Positions 7,369 to 13,756 of a stretch of 29,363 nucleotides of DNA are shown one piece after another. Position numbers and translations under genes: made by a program. The notes under the pieces were generated by a model. The model was not told the DNA's origin. It searched no databases and was given only the letters and a program-made list of their open reading frames with translations. The stretch spans positions 1-29,363 of the IMG/VR virus record IMGVR_UViG_3300048930_000689. One strand, 5' to 3'. How positions within the stretch are numbered: the stretch's first letter is position 1; each line of letters starts with the position of its first letter. This DNA comes from a virus.

Positions 7369-8349
7369 GTGGCAGACAGGACGATCCCCAGTCTAGATCA
7401 GGTCACGTCGATCACAGACACAGCGCTGTTCGTCGTGGACACCGGCATCGAGACGTTCAAGATGCGCGCTGAGGACTTGGCTGTGTACATGCGGGACACG
7501 CTCCTGCCTGCCGGCATGGTCTCGCCATACGGTGGCCTAGCTGCTCCTTCGGGATGGCTGATGTGTGACGGATCAGCGGTCAGTAGATCGACCTACTCAC
7601 GGCTGTTCGCGGCGATCGGCACGGTCTATGGCATCGGCAACGGAACAACGACATTCAACGTACCTGACGCTCGCGGTCGAGTGATAGCCGGCAAGGACGA
7701 CATGGGCGGCAGTGTGGCTGCCCGCCTGACGACAGGTGTTTCTGGCGTCAACGGTGCCAGCCTCGGCGCAGCTGGCGGTGATCAAGCCTACACGCCTGCC
7801 GGTGCCAACAGCGGCACGCAGTCAATCGCGCACACGCACACCATCGCGCACACTCATACCCACGCGCACACGCACACCATCGCGCACACACACACGATGG
7901 ACCACACCCACAACATCGCTCACCATCACAAAGTGATGGAATGGAACTATCTGACTTGGGGCGTCAAGCACACAGGAGCAAACACCGCTTGGTCGAACAC
8001 AAAAGACTTCATTTCTCTCACGCGCAGTGGGTCCGTAGGTACTGATGCCTATGGATTCGATGGCGGTTGGTCTGCTGGTGAATCAGTTTACACAGGCGGT
8101 CCGTTGGGGCCGGTGTCAGGATCGAACTCCACGGCTACATCCGGCGCTGCCAGCGTCAGCACCACGAGTGCGGCAAGCGCCGCGAACTCCGGTGCAGCAA
8201 GCACAGAAACGACATCGGCCGCCAGCGCCACGAATTCAGGCGGCATGTCCGCAAACTCCACAGTCAACGGATCCAACTTCACGTTCACCGGCACAGCATC
8301 GCACCGCGTGCAACCGACGCTCGTGCTCAACTACATCATCAAGGCGTAG
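7369..8349 (+). CDS. Tail fibre with collar domain and His-rich HxH tip
   Basis: A 326-residue fibre protein with GTG start at 7369. Residues 1-45 form a short attachment module (ADRTIPSLDQ...ETFKMR) that recurs in the next gene. Residues about 48-110 are a phage tail-collar domain (GMVSPYGG, PSGWLMCDGS, TFNVPDARGRVIAG). Residues 153-188 contain HxH repeats (AHTHT, THAHTH), like the metal-binding HxH motifs in trimeric fibre tips such as T4 gp37. A Ser/Ala/Thr/Asn-rich stretch follows, and the C-terminus HRVQPTLVLNYIIKA is typical of collar proteins. It is likely a trimeric receptor-binding or adhesin component stabilised by iron or another metal. Confidence 0.85.
   Translation: MADRTIPSLDQVTSITDTALFVVDTGIETFKMRAEDLAVYMRDTLLPAGMVSPYGGLAAPSGWLMCDGSAVSRSTYSRLFAAIGTVYGIGNGTTTFNVPDARGRVIAGKDDMGGSVAARLTTGVSGVNGASLGAAGGDQAYTPAGANSGTQSIAHTHTIAHTHTHAHTHTIAHTHTMDHTHNIAHHHKVMEWNYLTWGVKHTGANTAWSNTKDFISLTRSGSVGTDAYGFDGGWSAGESVYTGGPLGPVSGSNSTATSGAASVSTTSAASAANSGAASTETTSAASATNSGGMSANSTVNGSNFTFTGTASHRVQPTLVLNYIIKA
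7825..7932 (+). repeat. Degenerate CAC-rich repeat encoding HxH motifs
   Basis: About 108 bases built from degenerate ATCGCGCACACNCACAC units, encoding some fourteen histidines in the pattern HxH. The repeat stays in frame, so selection is on the protein (metal-coordinating histidines) rather than on DNA. Such arrays are prone to slippage and recombination between fibres. Confidence 0.8.
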
Positions 8350-8357
8350 GTCGACTC

Positions 8358-8723
8358 ATGGCTAACAGGACAATTCCCGAGCTGTCAGAGATCGACCTTG
8401 TAGACGTCACAGCTGACCAACTGTTGGTCCTTGACGACGGCAACGAGACGTTCAAAGTCAGGATGTCCACGCTCGCCAACTTCTTTCTGTCGGCCAACCG
8501 CTTCCCTGTGTCTGTCGTGTTCGACGGCATGGAGACCGGCGAGAAGACTGTGGACGTGACGTCACTGGACATCGATGCCACGGTGTTCGCATGGACGCTA
8601 AAGAAACCGACGACCGGCGAGCAGATCACTGCTGTCATCAAGACGCCGGACGCCGCAACCGTGACGATCGACACCGGCGACTTCGCACTTGACGCCGGTA
8701 CCTACATCCTCTTGGGAGTCTGA
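8358..8723 (+). CDS. Small fibre-associated protein sharing the fibre attachment module
   Basis: A 121-residue protein from ATG 8358. Its first 45 residues (ANRTIPELSE...NETFKVRMSTLA) parallel the N-terminus of the preceding fibre (ADRTIPSLDQ...IETFKMRAEDLA), so both probably dock on the same baseplate site. The remaining part is a small beta-rich domain (KTVDVTSLDIDATVFAWTL, AATVTIDTGDFALDAGTYILLGV), perhaps a knob or adaptor. It may be an alternative or shortened fibre produced by duplication of the attachment module. No catalytic motif was seen. Confidence 0.65.
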   Translation: MANRTIPELSEIDLVDVTADQLLVLDDGNETFKVRMSTLANFFLSANRFPVSVVFDGMETGEKTVDVTSLDIDATVFAWTLKKPTTGEQITAVIKTPDAATVTIDTGDFALDAGTYILLGV

Positions 8724-8726
8724 CCT

Positions 8727-9755
8727 ATGAACATGCGTCGTCTGCTCATCGCCGTCTTCTCGCTCATCGGAGTCGCGACCGTCGCGTTCGCGATGGACAT
8801 CAACGGCCAACTCAAGAACGCGCAGTTCGAGAAGGTCATCGCCAATCCGTCCGTCAACGAGGTCGAGGGCCGCGTGGTCTATGACACCGTCGACGACCAG
8901 ATCCGTTACTACGATGGCTCCGCGTGGATGACGATCGCCGACACCGCGTCGGCCCTCGTGAACCCTATGGACGACGCCGGCCAGATCATCTACGGCGGCG
9001 CGTCTGGATCGGTGACGAAGCTCGCCGCCGGCACGAGCGGCCAGGCATTGTTCTCGGCGGGAACGTCCGCGCCGGTCTGGACTGGCTTGGCTGACGGCAA
9101 GGTCTGGGTCGGCGACGGCTCCAACCTACCTGTCGCCGTGACGCCGTCGGGCGACGTGACGATGACCAACGCAGGCGTGACCGCGATCGCCGCCGGCGTG
9201 ATCGTCGATGCCGACGTGAACGCTTCCGCTGCGATCGCAGGATCAAAGCTCGCGGCCGCGACCAATTCGGTAGCCGGCGCTGTGACTACGTCCGCCCAAT
9301 CTTTTGCCGGCGTGAAGACGTTCTACGACGGCGTCAAGCTCGACGACGCTGCCGGTCAGTCAACACTCAACCGCTATGCAGAGTCGGGGTCTCTTACTTC
9401 GTCCTCGGCGTCGGCCTGCGCGTCGTTTAGCATCACGATGTACCTGACGCGCATCGGAAACATCGTGATCGGCACGATGAAATTCAAGCTGACGAAGGAC
9501 GGCACGGCCAACCAAGTGACCATCAGCGGGCTGATCCCATCCGGCTTCCGGCCAGCCCAGCGTCAGGTGATCTCCTACCCAATGAACTACCACGGCGGCG
9601 GCAGTCAGAATGCGGCGGCCTACGTGGACACGGACGGCGACCTGCTGCTCTTCCGCGGCTCTGACCTCGGCGCATTTGCGGCCAGCGGAGTGAGCAACAC
9701 TGCCGGATCGGGCTCCTTCTACGTCAACTTCACCTACGACCTGACCGGAGCGTAA
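8727..9755 (+). CDS. Fibre-like surface protein with N-terminal signal peptide
   Basis: A 342-residue protein from ATG 8727 (GGGAG at 8714-8718 fits this start better than ATG 8733). Residues 1-22 form a textbook Sec signal peptide: RR, a hydrophobic core LLIAVFSLIGVATVA, and an AFA cleavage site. The mature protein resembles phage fibre modules: VEGRVVYDTVDDQIRYYDGSAWMTIAD, a glycine/alanine/threonine-rich shaft with VTKLAAGTSGQAL, and a beta-rich C-terminal domain (GSGSFYVNFTYDLTGA). A cleavable signal is unexpected in a virion fibre because assembly is cytoplasmic. It may be exported, or the helix may serve as a membrane anchor. Confidence 0.7.
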   Translation: MNMRRLLIAVFSLIGVATVAFAMDINGQLKNAQFEKVIANPSVNEVEGRVVYDTVDDQIRYYDGSAWMTIADTASALVNPMDDAGQIIYGGASGSVTKLAAGTSGQALFSAGTSAPVWTGLADGKVWVGDGSNLPVAVTPSGDVTMTNAGVTAIAAGVIVDADVNASAAIAGSKLAAATNSVAGAVTTSAQSFAGVKTFYDGVKLDDAAGQSTLNRYAESGSLTSSSASACASFSITMYLTRIGNIVIGTMKFKLTKDGTANQVTISGLIPSGFRPAQRQVISYPMNYHGGGSQNAAAYVDTDGDLLLFRGSDLGAFAASGVSNTAGSGSFYVNFTYDLTGA

Positions 9756-9757
9756 CG

Positions 9758-10027
9758 GTGCGCACCACATGCCTCGTCGAGAAGGCAGACCTGAACGCCC
9801 TCACGCGGCTCGCCCAGTTCGGCGAAGCGCACGCCTGGGTGATGGGGCTCCCGGCCGACCCCTACTACGCGGCCGTTGGCGAAGACTATTTTCGTCGTCA
9901 TCCAATGTCCGTCGATTACGGAAAGCTGACGCCGGTCCTGACAGCCGCCGTGAAAGAATTGATCGCTCGCGTCGAGAAGCTTGAGACCAGAGTCACTGAG
10001 TTGGAAGGTCAGAACCCCTGCAAGTAA
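9758..10027 (+). CDS. Small fibre accessory protein with S74-chaperone-like C-terminal helix
   Basis: An 89-residue protein with GTG start two bases after the previous stop. The C-terminal half, DYGKLTPVLTAAVKELIARV followed by EKLETRVTELEGQ, closely resembles the conserved end of peptidase S74 intramolecular chaperone domains (xDYxxLxPxLxxAxxEL then a coiled coil). Those domains trimerise tail spikes and cut themselves off. Here the segment is a separate short polypeptide after two fibre genes, without the Ser/Lys catalytic part. It could be a free-standing trimerisation chaperone or a remnant of a longer fibre. Confidence 0.55.
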   Translation: MRTTCLVEKADLNALTRLAQFGEAHAWVMGLPADPYYAAVGEDYFRRHPMSVDYGKLTPVLTAAVKELIARVEKLETRVTELEGQNPCK

Positions 10028-10040
10028 GGATGAGCCCGAG

Positions 10041-10280
10041 ATGTACGAAGTGAAGTTTCAAAACAAGGACCTCGACGGCGTGATCCCTGATGTCGTCGAA
10101 GACGGCCTCGTGGAACAGTTCCCTCATCGGTGGTTTCTTGACAGCGGCGGTCAGCGTACCGAGGTCCCGATCGCGGGCACCGTCTTCGTTTTCGGGCCAG
10201 AACGCCACGAGATGATCACGAAGAGGCACGCCGAGTTGGAAGCTGCGAAACAAAAGTCCGAGGCACAGCCGCCGCCCTGA
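10041..10280 (+). CDS. Small protein, unknown
   Basis: A 79-residue protein starting at ATG 10041, with AAGGA at 10026-10030 about ten bases upstream. It starts MYEVKFQNKDLDGVIPDVV, has a beta-rich middle (EVPIAGTVFVFGPER) and ends in a charged helix (KRHAELEAAKQKSEAQPPP). There is no signal peptide or membrane helix. It follows the fibre accessory gene and precedes the lysis-like region. I do not recognise a family. Confidence 0.5.
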   Translation: MYEVKFQNKDLDGVIPDVVEDGLVEQFPHRWFLDSGGQRTEVPIAGTVFVFGPERHEMITKRHAELEAAKQKSEAQPPP

Positions 10281-10306
10281 TGCTCTGCTGAGCGGCTGGG
10301 TCGTGG

Positions 10307-10312
10307 TACAAT
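10307..10312 (+). promoter_or_regulatory. Candidate -10 element upstream of the secreted-protein gene
   Basis: TACAAT, five of six matches to the sigma-70 -10 hexamer, sits in a local AT patch (GGTACAATTTTCC) 43 bases before the start of the signal-peptide gene at 10355. No good -35 hexamer lies 16-18 bases upstream (TCTGCT region). A 7-bp inverted repeat (CAGCCGC 10266-10272 / GCGGCTG 10292-10298) precedes it and could end upstream transcription weakly. The call is tentative. Confidence 0.28.
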
Positions 10313-10354
10313 TTTCCTACGCCCCACACGACCAACCGCCCAGGAGACTCTGCC

Positions 10355-11026
10355 ATGCCAGTGCTTGCCGCCTTGTTCGCGTGGCTCCTCGTCTCTTCTT
10401 CGGTCTTTGCCTCTGCGCCAAACCGCAGGGTTGTCGCCGAGCTGCGGGCCGCGAACACGCTGGAGGCGCAGGCCGAGAAGACGACACTGGCGATGGACCT
10501 GCTGATCAAGACGGCCTGCTTCCATGCACGCCGGGTCGGATCGGGCGATGACGTCGCCGGCGTCTGCGGCGACTGGGAGAATTACTGGCTTCCGAAGATG
10601 GAGATGGCGACGGCAGAGGGCCGCGGCATCGGCGACCACAAGCCGCTCTCGCAGTGGCTTGCCGCCGCAACGGTAGTCCTCTATGCGGCGCTCTCCGACT
10701 ATCCTCTGATCATCGACATGATCCGACTGGAAGATCTGGTCATCTTCAACTACGGCCTGCCGGTCTTCTTCGATCCGCATGCATCTGCCGAGTGGTGCCT
10801 TGAGCTGCCCGACTCCCCTTGCCGCGACGAGTATCGCGAGCATGGTGAGCGAGTCATCTCATCGACATCCTGGTGGCTGAGCTGGGGCGCGTGCGTCGGC
10901 GCGACCTGGGGCGCCGGCGCCATCGGGATGATATGCAGCCCGATCGGCGACCTCACGGAGAAGCTCGTCCTCGTCACCGTCGCGCCGAAGATCAGCTATC
11001 GCATCTGGGATCGGAACAACGGATGA
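10355..11026 (+). CDS. Secreted or membrane-anchored cysteine-containing protein, unknown
   Basis: A 223-residue protein from ATG 10355, preceded by CAGGAGACTC. Residues 1-21 (MPVLAALFAWLLVSSSVFAS) look like a Sec signal peptide ending near ASA. At least six cysteines are spread through the mature part (ACFHAR, GVCGDW, AEWCLEL, SPCRDEY, GACVGA, MICSP), consistent with disulfides in the periplasm. A second hydrophobic glycine/alanine-rich stretch (WGACVGATWGAGAIGMI) near residues 180-196 could insert in a membrane. It heads a run of small membrane proteins ending in an endolysin, so a role at the envelope during lysis or superinfection control is possible. Function unknown. Confidence 0.6.
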   Translation: MPVLAALFAWLLVSSSVFASAPNRRVVAELRAANTLEAQAEKTTLAMDLLIKTACFHARRVGSGDDVAGVCGDWENYWLPKMEMATAEGRGIGDHKPLSQWLAAATVVLYAALSDYPLIIDMIRLEDLVIFNYGLPVFFDPHASAEWCLELPDSPCRDEYREHGERVISSTSWWLSWGACVGATWGAGAIGMICSPIGDLTEKLVLVTVAPKISYRIWDRNNG

Positions 11027-11154
11027 GCCGCGTCCACTCTGCAGCCTGCAAGCTGATGGGCGCCGCCTTCTTCTTCGGCGGCTGCTACATGCGCGACCAG
11101 TTCATGGTCATGGCTGCGATCTATCTCAGCGTCTCCGCGGACGAGTGGGTCTGA
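11023..11154 (+). CDS. 43-residue membrane-type miniprotein
   Basis: ATG 11023 lies in the ATGA overlap with the previous gene. The product is MSRVHSAACKLMGAAFFFGG followed by CYMRDQFMVMAAIYLSVSADEWV, with two weakly hydrophobic stretches separated by an RD pair. This may be a hairpin in the membrane. Size, coupling to a secreted protein and position upstream of the lysis genes are compatible with a holin-like or accessory protein, but nothing specific identifies it. Translational coupling is the main support for it being real. Confidence 0.45.
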   Translation: MSRVHSAACKLMGAAFFFGGCYMRDQFMVMAAIYLSVSADEWV

Positions 11155-11157
11155 CCG

Positions 11158-11394
11158 ATGACGCAGCAGCCCAAGATCGGGAAGCTTCCTATCATGGTGC
11201 TCTGCATCTTCAGATACGCGAGCAGAGAGGGCGGCACTAGGCGATGGCATCAGGATGCAGTGATGGTGCGCGCAACGACGAGCCGTCGTGTGAGGGAGCA
11301 GTTCGCGCTGGCGATGTGCAGGGGCTATCGGGCTGCGATCAAGGACTACGAACTCGTCGGCTACATCGCGAAGCACGGGAAGGAGCACTGGTGA
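11158..11394 (+). CDS. Small basic protein, unknown
   Basis: A 78-residue basic protein from ATG 11158, three bases after the previous stop. It is rich in Arg and His (REGGTRRWHQDAVMVRATTSRRVREQFALAMCRGYRAAIKDYE) with no clear membrane segment. Its stop overlaps the GTG of the next gene (GTGA), and its 3' end supplies that gene's AAGGAG box (11380-11385). I do not recognise the family; the coding call rests on gene packing. Confidence 0.45.
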   Translation: MTQQPKIGKLPIMVLCIFRYASREGGTRRWHQDAVMVRATTSRRVREQFALAMCRGYRAAIKDYELVGYIAKHGKEHW

Positions 11395-11696
11395 CGATCT
11401 CCGAACGAACCGGCTTCGCGCTCTCGCTCGTCATCGGGCTCTGCGGCATCGTGGGCTCTGGTATGTGGTGGGCCTCCAGCATCGAGGCGAAGACCTCCGC
11501 CGGCGCGGCGAAGCTCGCCGAGGTCGAGCAGGCGTTTCGCGATCTGCGCGACGCGCAACAGGACACAAAGAAGATCGTCGCCGTCACTGCCGCTCAGGTG
11601 TCGATGATCGTAGACTTTCTAGGGGCGGATCAGATGGGTCCGCCGAAGAGCCTGCGGCCGAAGCGTCGGCAGCCGCCTCAGGACTTCGATCAGTAA
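11391..11696 (+). CDS. Single-TM plus coiled-coil protein, possible holin/spanin-type
   Basis: A 101-residue protein. GTG 11391 is chosen because of AAGGAG (11380-11385) and the GTGA overlap. Residues about 8-31 (GFALSLVIGLCGIVGSGMWWASS) form one transmembrane helix. A charged helical segment with heptad spacing follows (AKLAEVEQAFRDLRDAQQDTKKIVAV) and the end is basic and proline-rich (PPKSLRPKRRQPPQD). One N-terminal helix plus a coiled coil is the architecture of inner-membrane spanins and of several small phage membrane proteins. Its place before the endolysin supports a lysis role, but no partner outer spanin was identified. Confidence 0.5.
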   Translation: MTISERTGFALSLVIGLCGIVGSGMWWASSIEAKTSAGAAKLAEVEQAFRDLRDAQQDTKKIVAVTAAQVSMIVDFLGADQMGPPKSLRPKRRQPPQDFDQ

Positions 11697-11762
11697 GCTT
11701 CTATGGGGAGAGGCGCCATGGTCGGCGCTGATCCTCTCAACCCTTTGCACCGGAGTGCACTC

Positions 11763-12113
11763 ATGCTTCAAGGCTGGATCATCAACATCGTCGTCTCCTT
11801 CATCCTCCGCCAACTCGTGAAATTCCAGAGCACGCTCGACTGGGCGAAGGTCAAAGCCGACCTTGCCGTCCGCGTCTGCGCCGTGGTTCCGGGCAAGTGG
11901 TTCGACGCCGAAGCCGTTGCTCTCTGCAACGCCATCTGCGACGGCGCCGCGAGCGTCATGAGCAACGTCAGCGCGATCGACAACATCCTTCGCCTCGCCG
12001 CCGCGGAGAAGTGGCCCGAAGCCATGGACGCCCTCAAGGCGTTGCTGCTCGGCGCCTGGATCCCGACCAGCGCGGAAGGTCAGAAGGCGAAGGCGGCGCT
12101 CGCCGCAGCCTAA
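11763..12113 (+). CDS. Small membrane-associated protein of the lysis region
   Basis: A 116-residue protein if ATG 11763 is used (GGAG at 11753-11756). An in-frame ATG at 11718, preceded by GGGGAGAGG, is an alternative that would add 15 residues. The N-terminus LQGWIINIVVSFILRQLVKF is hydrophobic with a basic flank and could be a short membrane helix or amphipathic anchor. The remainder is a helical, alanine-rich domain (DWAKVKADLAVRV, WFDAEAVALCNAICD, KWPEAMDALKALLLGAW). It directly precedes the endolysin. It could be a holin-type or accessory protein, but the single hydrophobic stretch is not decisive. Confidence 0.5.
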   Translation: MLQGWIINIVVSFILRQLVKFQSTLDWAKVKADLAVRVCAVVPGKWFDAEAVALCNAICDGAASVMSNVSAIDNILRLAAAEKWPEAMDALKALLLGAWIPTSAEGQKAKAALAAA

Positions 12114-12159
12114 GTCATCCGGATCTGTCGACGGTCTTGATGGGGGCGCGTCGGCTCAC

Positions 12160-12199
12160 GCGGCCAGAGCTGAGGAGCCTAACCTCGGTCTCTGGCCGC
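12160..12199 (+). other. Strong RNA hairpin upstream of the endolysin gene
   Basis: GCGGCCAGAG (12160-12169) pairs perfectly with CTCTGGCCGC (12190-12199). Inside it GAGG (12172-12175) can pair with CCTC (12183-12186). The 3' side continues CTCAACTTTGGGG without a U-run, so it is not a standard intrinsic terminator. It lies in the 107-base gap between the membrane protein and the endolysin, 21 bases before the endolysin start. It could slow transcription or control endolysin translation or mRNA stability. Confidence 0.55.
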
Positions 12200-12220
12200 T
12201 CAACTTTGGGGGGGCATGCG

Positions 12221-12574
12221 ATGTCACACTTCACCGCCGGAGAGTTCGCCTGCCGCTGCGGCAGCTCAAAGTGCGACGCGGCGCCGATGAAGCCGGCCTT
12301 CATGGAGAAGCTTGAGCGCCTGCGCGTCGAGTGGGGTCGCCCCATGATCATCACCAGCGGCCGCCGATGCGCCGCCTGGAACAAGAGGGTCGGCGGATCT
12401 CCGAAGAGCCAGCACCTCTACGGCAACGCCTGCGATGTCCATCTGCCGGCGCCGATGATCCCTGACTTCGTTCTGCTCGCCGAAAAGTATGGCTTCCTCG
12501 GCATCGGGACCGGCCCCACCTTCGTGCACATCGACGCCAGGCAGCAGCGCGCGCGCTGGACCTACGGGATCTGA
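12221..12574 (+). CDS. Endolysin, peptidase M15 family (D-Ala-D-Ala carboxypeptidase type)
   Basis: A 117-residue zinc peptidase starting at ATG 12221. It has the full M15_3 signature: HFTAGEFACRCGS at the N-terminus, TSGRRCAAWNKRVGG (45-59), SQHLYGNACDV (63-73) and FVHIDAR (101-107). The zinc ligands are predicted as His65, Asp72 and His103. Such enzymes cut peptide bonds in the peptidoglycan stem and serve as phage endolysins. There is no signal peptide, so a holin or similar pore is needed for access. Residues Cys11, Cys13 and Cys18 give the N-terminus an extra cysteine cluster. Its 3' end overlaps the converging minus-strand gene by 13 bases. Confidence 0.88.
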   Translation: MSHFTAGEFACRCGSSKCDAAPMKPAFMEKLERLRVEWGRPMIITSGRRCAAWNKRVGGSPKSQHLYGNACDVHLPAPMIPDFVLLAEKYGFLGIGTGPTFVHIDARQQRARWTYGI

Positions 12575-12774
12575 TCGGCATCGTCGATAGGGTAGAAGTC
12601 GATCAGCGTCTCCGGCTCAGGCGGGAAGTCCCAATCATAGGGATCCGCCGTCTCATCTTGATCGGAGAGCCAGAGGTCGTAGACCGAGATGCTCTCCAGC
12701 GTGATGACGACGGTCTCCCGCGCCTGGTTGGCCGCGCACGCGCACGCGCAGCAGGTCGCCAGCAGCTTGATCAC
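12562..12774 (-). CDS. Small secreted or lipoprotein-like acidic protein
   Basis: A 70-residue minus-strand protein with GTG start at 12774, overlapping the zincin stop (GTGA). The N-terminus IKLLATCCACACAANQ is short, hydrophobic and has four cysteines, resembling a very short lipoprotein signal, although no ideal lipobox is present (LATC has Thr at -1). The rest is acidic with prolines (DPYDWDFPPEPETLIDFYP). It converges on and slightly overlaps the endolysin gene. A small outer-membrane lysis lipoprotein is one possibility, but it lacks the usual Rz1-like composition. Confidence 0.45.
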   Translation of the reverse strand: MIKLLATCCACACAANQARETVVITLESISVYDLWLSDQDETADPYDWDFPPEPETLIDFYPIDDADQIP

Positions 12775-13079
12775 AGGTTATCCACAATCAGCCGCCTGAT
12801 CGGAAGCTCCAGCTTCCTGATGAGGGCGTGCGGTATCGGAAGCCCCCACTCGAACTCGAGTGCGTGCATCAGCTCGTGCGTGTAGGTGTCGAAGCGATCG
12901 GCAGGCTTCAAGCCCTGGACGATCCAGATCGTACGTCGCTCCGGGCAGCAGAGGCCGATGGTGCGGCGTCGGCTCCTGGGGTCGTCGCCGGCCTCGGTGA
13001 TGCAGCGGACGAAGCGCACCTTGTAGGTCGCATCTCGGACGCGGATCTCCCGCGGGAAGTCGCGCTGGCGCTTGATCAT
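12771..13079 (-). CDS. Zinc metalloprotease-like protein (HELMH)
   Basis: A 102-residue minus-strand protein. ATG 13079 is preferred because it forms an ATGA overlap with the upstream phosphoesterase stop. The metal site is HELMH at residues 68-72 in the context FDTYTHELMHALEFEWG, preceded by the strand RTIWIVQGL. This is the layout of small phage and mobile-element zincins related to the SprT/IrrE-type group: a strand, then the HExxH helix. A third ligand is not obvious in the short C-terminus. The substrate is unknown; processing of a host or phage regulator is conceivable. Confidence 0.62.
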   Translation of the reverse strand: MIKRQRDFPREIRVRDATYKVRFVRCITEAGDDPRSRRRTIGLCCPERRTIWIVQGLKPADRFDTYTHELMHALEFEWGLPIPHALIRKLELPIRRLIVDNL

Positions 13080-13756
13080 AGCGGCACGAACCTTGGCCCA
13101 TCGCCGTCGATGACGCCGACGCCATGCGTCCACGTCTGGATGCGCCGCTGCCTGGTGTAGCTCAGCGCCTTGGAGCTCGGGTCGCCGAGGTAGCCTGCGT
13201 TCAGCTCCCAGATGGTCTTCGGCCCGAGGCGCGAGTAGACGACGCCGCCGAGGTGCGAGTGTCCGCAGACGGTGCTCATGCCGTTGTGCCGGGTGTGGTC
13301 GCCGTGCTTGCGGAAGCCGTGCATGTAGCAGACGCCATCTAGGAAGAGCTCTTCGCGCTCGCTGCCCTGCGTGGTGACGCCATCGAACTTCCAGAGGCGC
13401 GCGTGGATCTCCTCAAGGAAGGGCTCGAACTCCGGCATCGACGCCATGACCCGCTTCACCAGGCGCTCGTCGTGGTTGCCGAGGAGCTGGAAGCGCTCGA
13501 CGCCTCGGCCGGCGGCGTCGCGGATCGCCTTCCAGAACTGCTCGGCGGCGGCGCGGGCGCGCGTGATCTCGTCGCGCGGCGTGATGAGCGACTGCGAGCG
13601 CGGGAAGCGCGAGAAGCTGAACAGATCGTAGGCATCGCCGACCTGCACCACGGCGTCCGGCTTGAGCCGCTTCACCAGCGCGATGGCGGCCGCCACCTTG
13701 CGCCGATGGGCGAAGGGGAAGTGCAGGTCTCCGAACGCCACGACGCTGAGTGTCAT
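13076..13756 (-). CDS. Calcineurin-like metallophosphoesterase
   Basis: A 226-residue minus-strand protein from ATG 13756. The binuclear metal site motifs are all present: GDLH (9-12), VGDAYD (39-44), GNHDE (93-97), a later YMHG and CGHSH. This is the calcineurin-like phosphoesterase fold acting on phosphate mono- or diesters. Phage members include protein phosphatases and nucleic-acid-processing enzymes of the Mre11/SbcD superfamily; the size fits a single catalytic domain without the SbcD capping domain. It is the first gene of a three-gene minus-strand unit read from the structured region 13757-14162. Confidence 0.82.
   Translation of the reverse strand: MTLSVVAFGDLHFPFAHRRKVAAAIALVKRLKPDAVVQVGDAYDLFSFSRFPRSQSLITPRDEITRARAAAEQFWKAIRDAAGRGVERFQLLGNHDERLVKRVMASMPEFEPFLEEIHARLWKFDGVTTQGSEREELFLDGVCYMHGFRKHGDHTRHNGMSTVCGHSHLGGVVYSRLGPKTIWELNAGYLGDPSSKALSYTRQRRIQTWTHGVGVIDGDGPRFVPL

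Noticed and set aside
12571-12606. CTGATCG/CGATCAG inverted repeat as bidirectional terminator
   Set aside because: The arms are only 7 bp with a 22-base loop, lie inside the minus-strand coding sequence and lack a T-run on either side.
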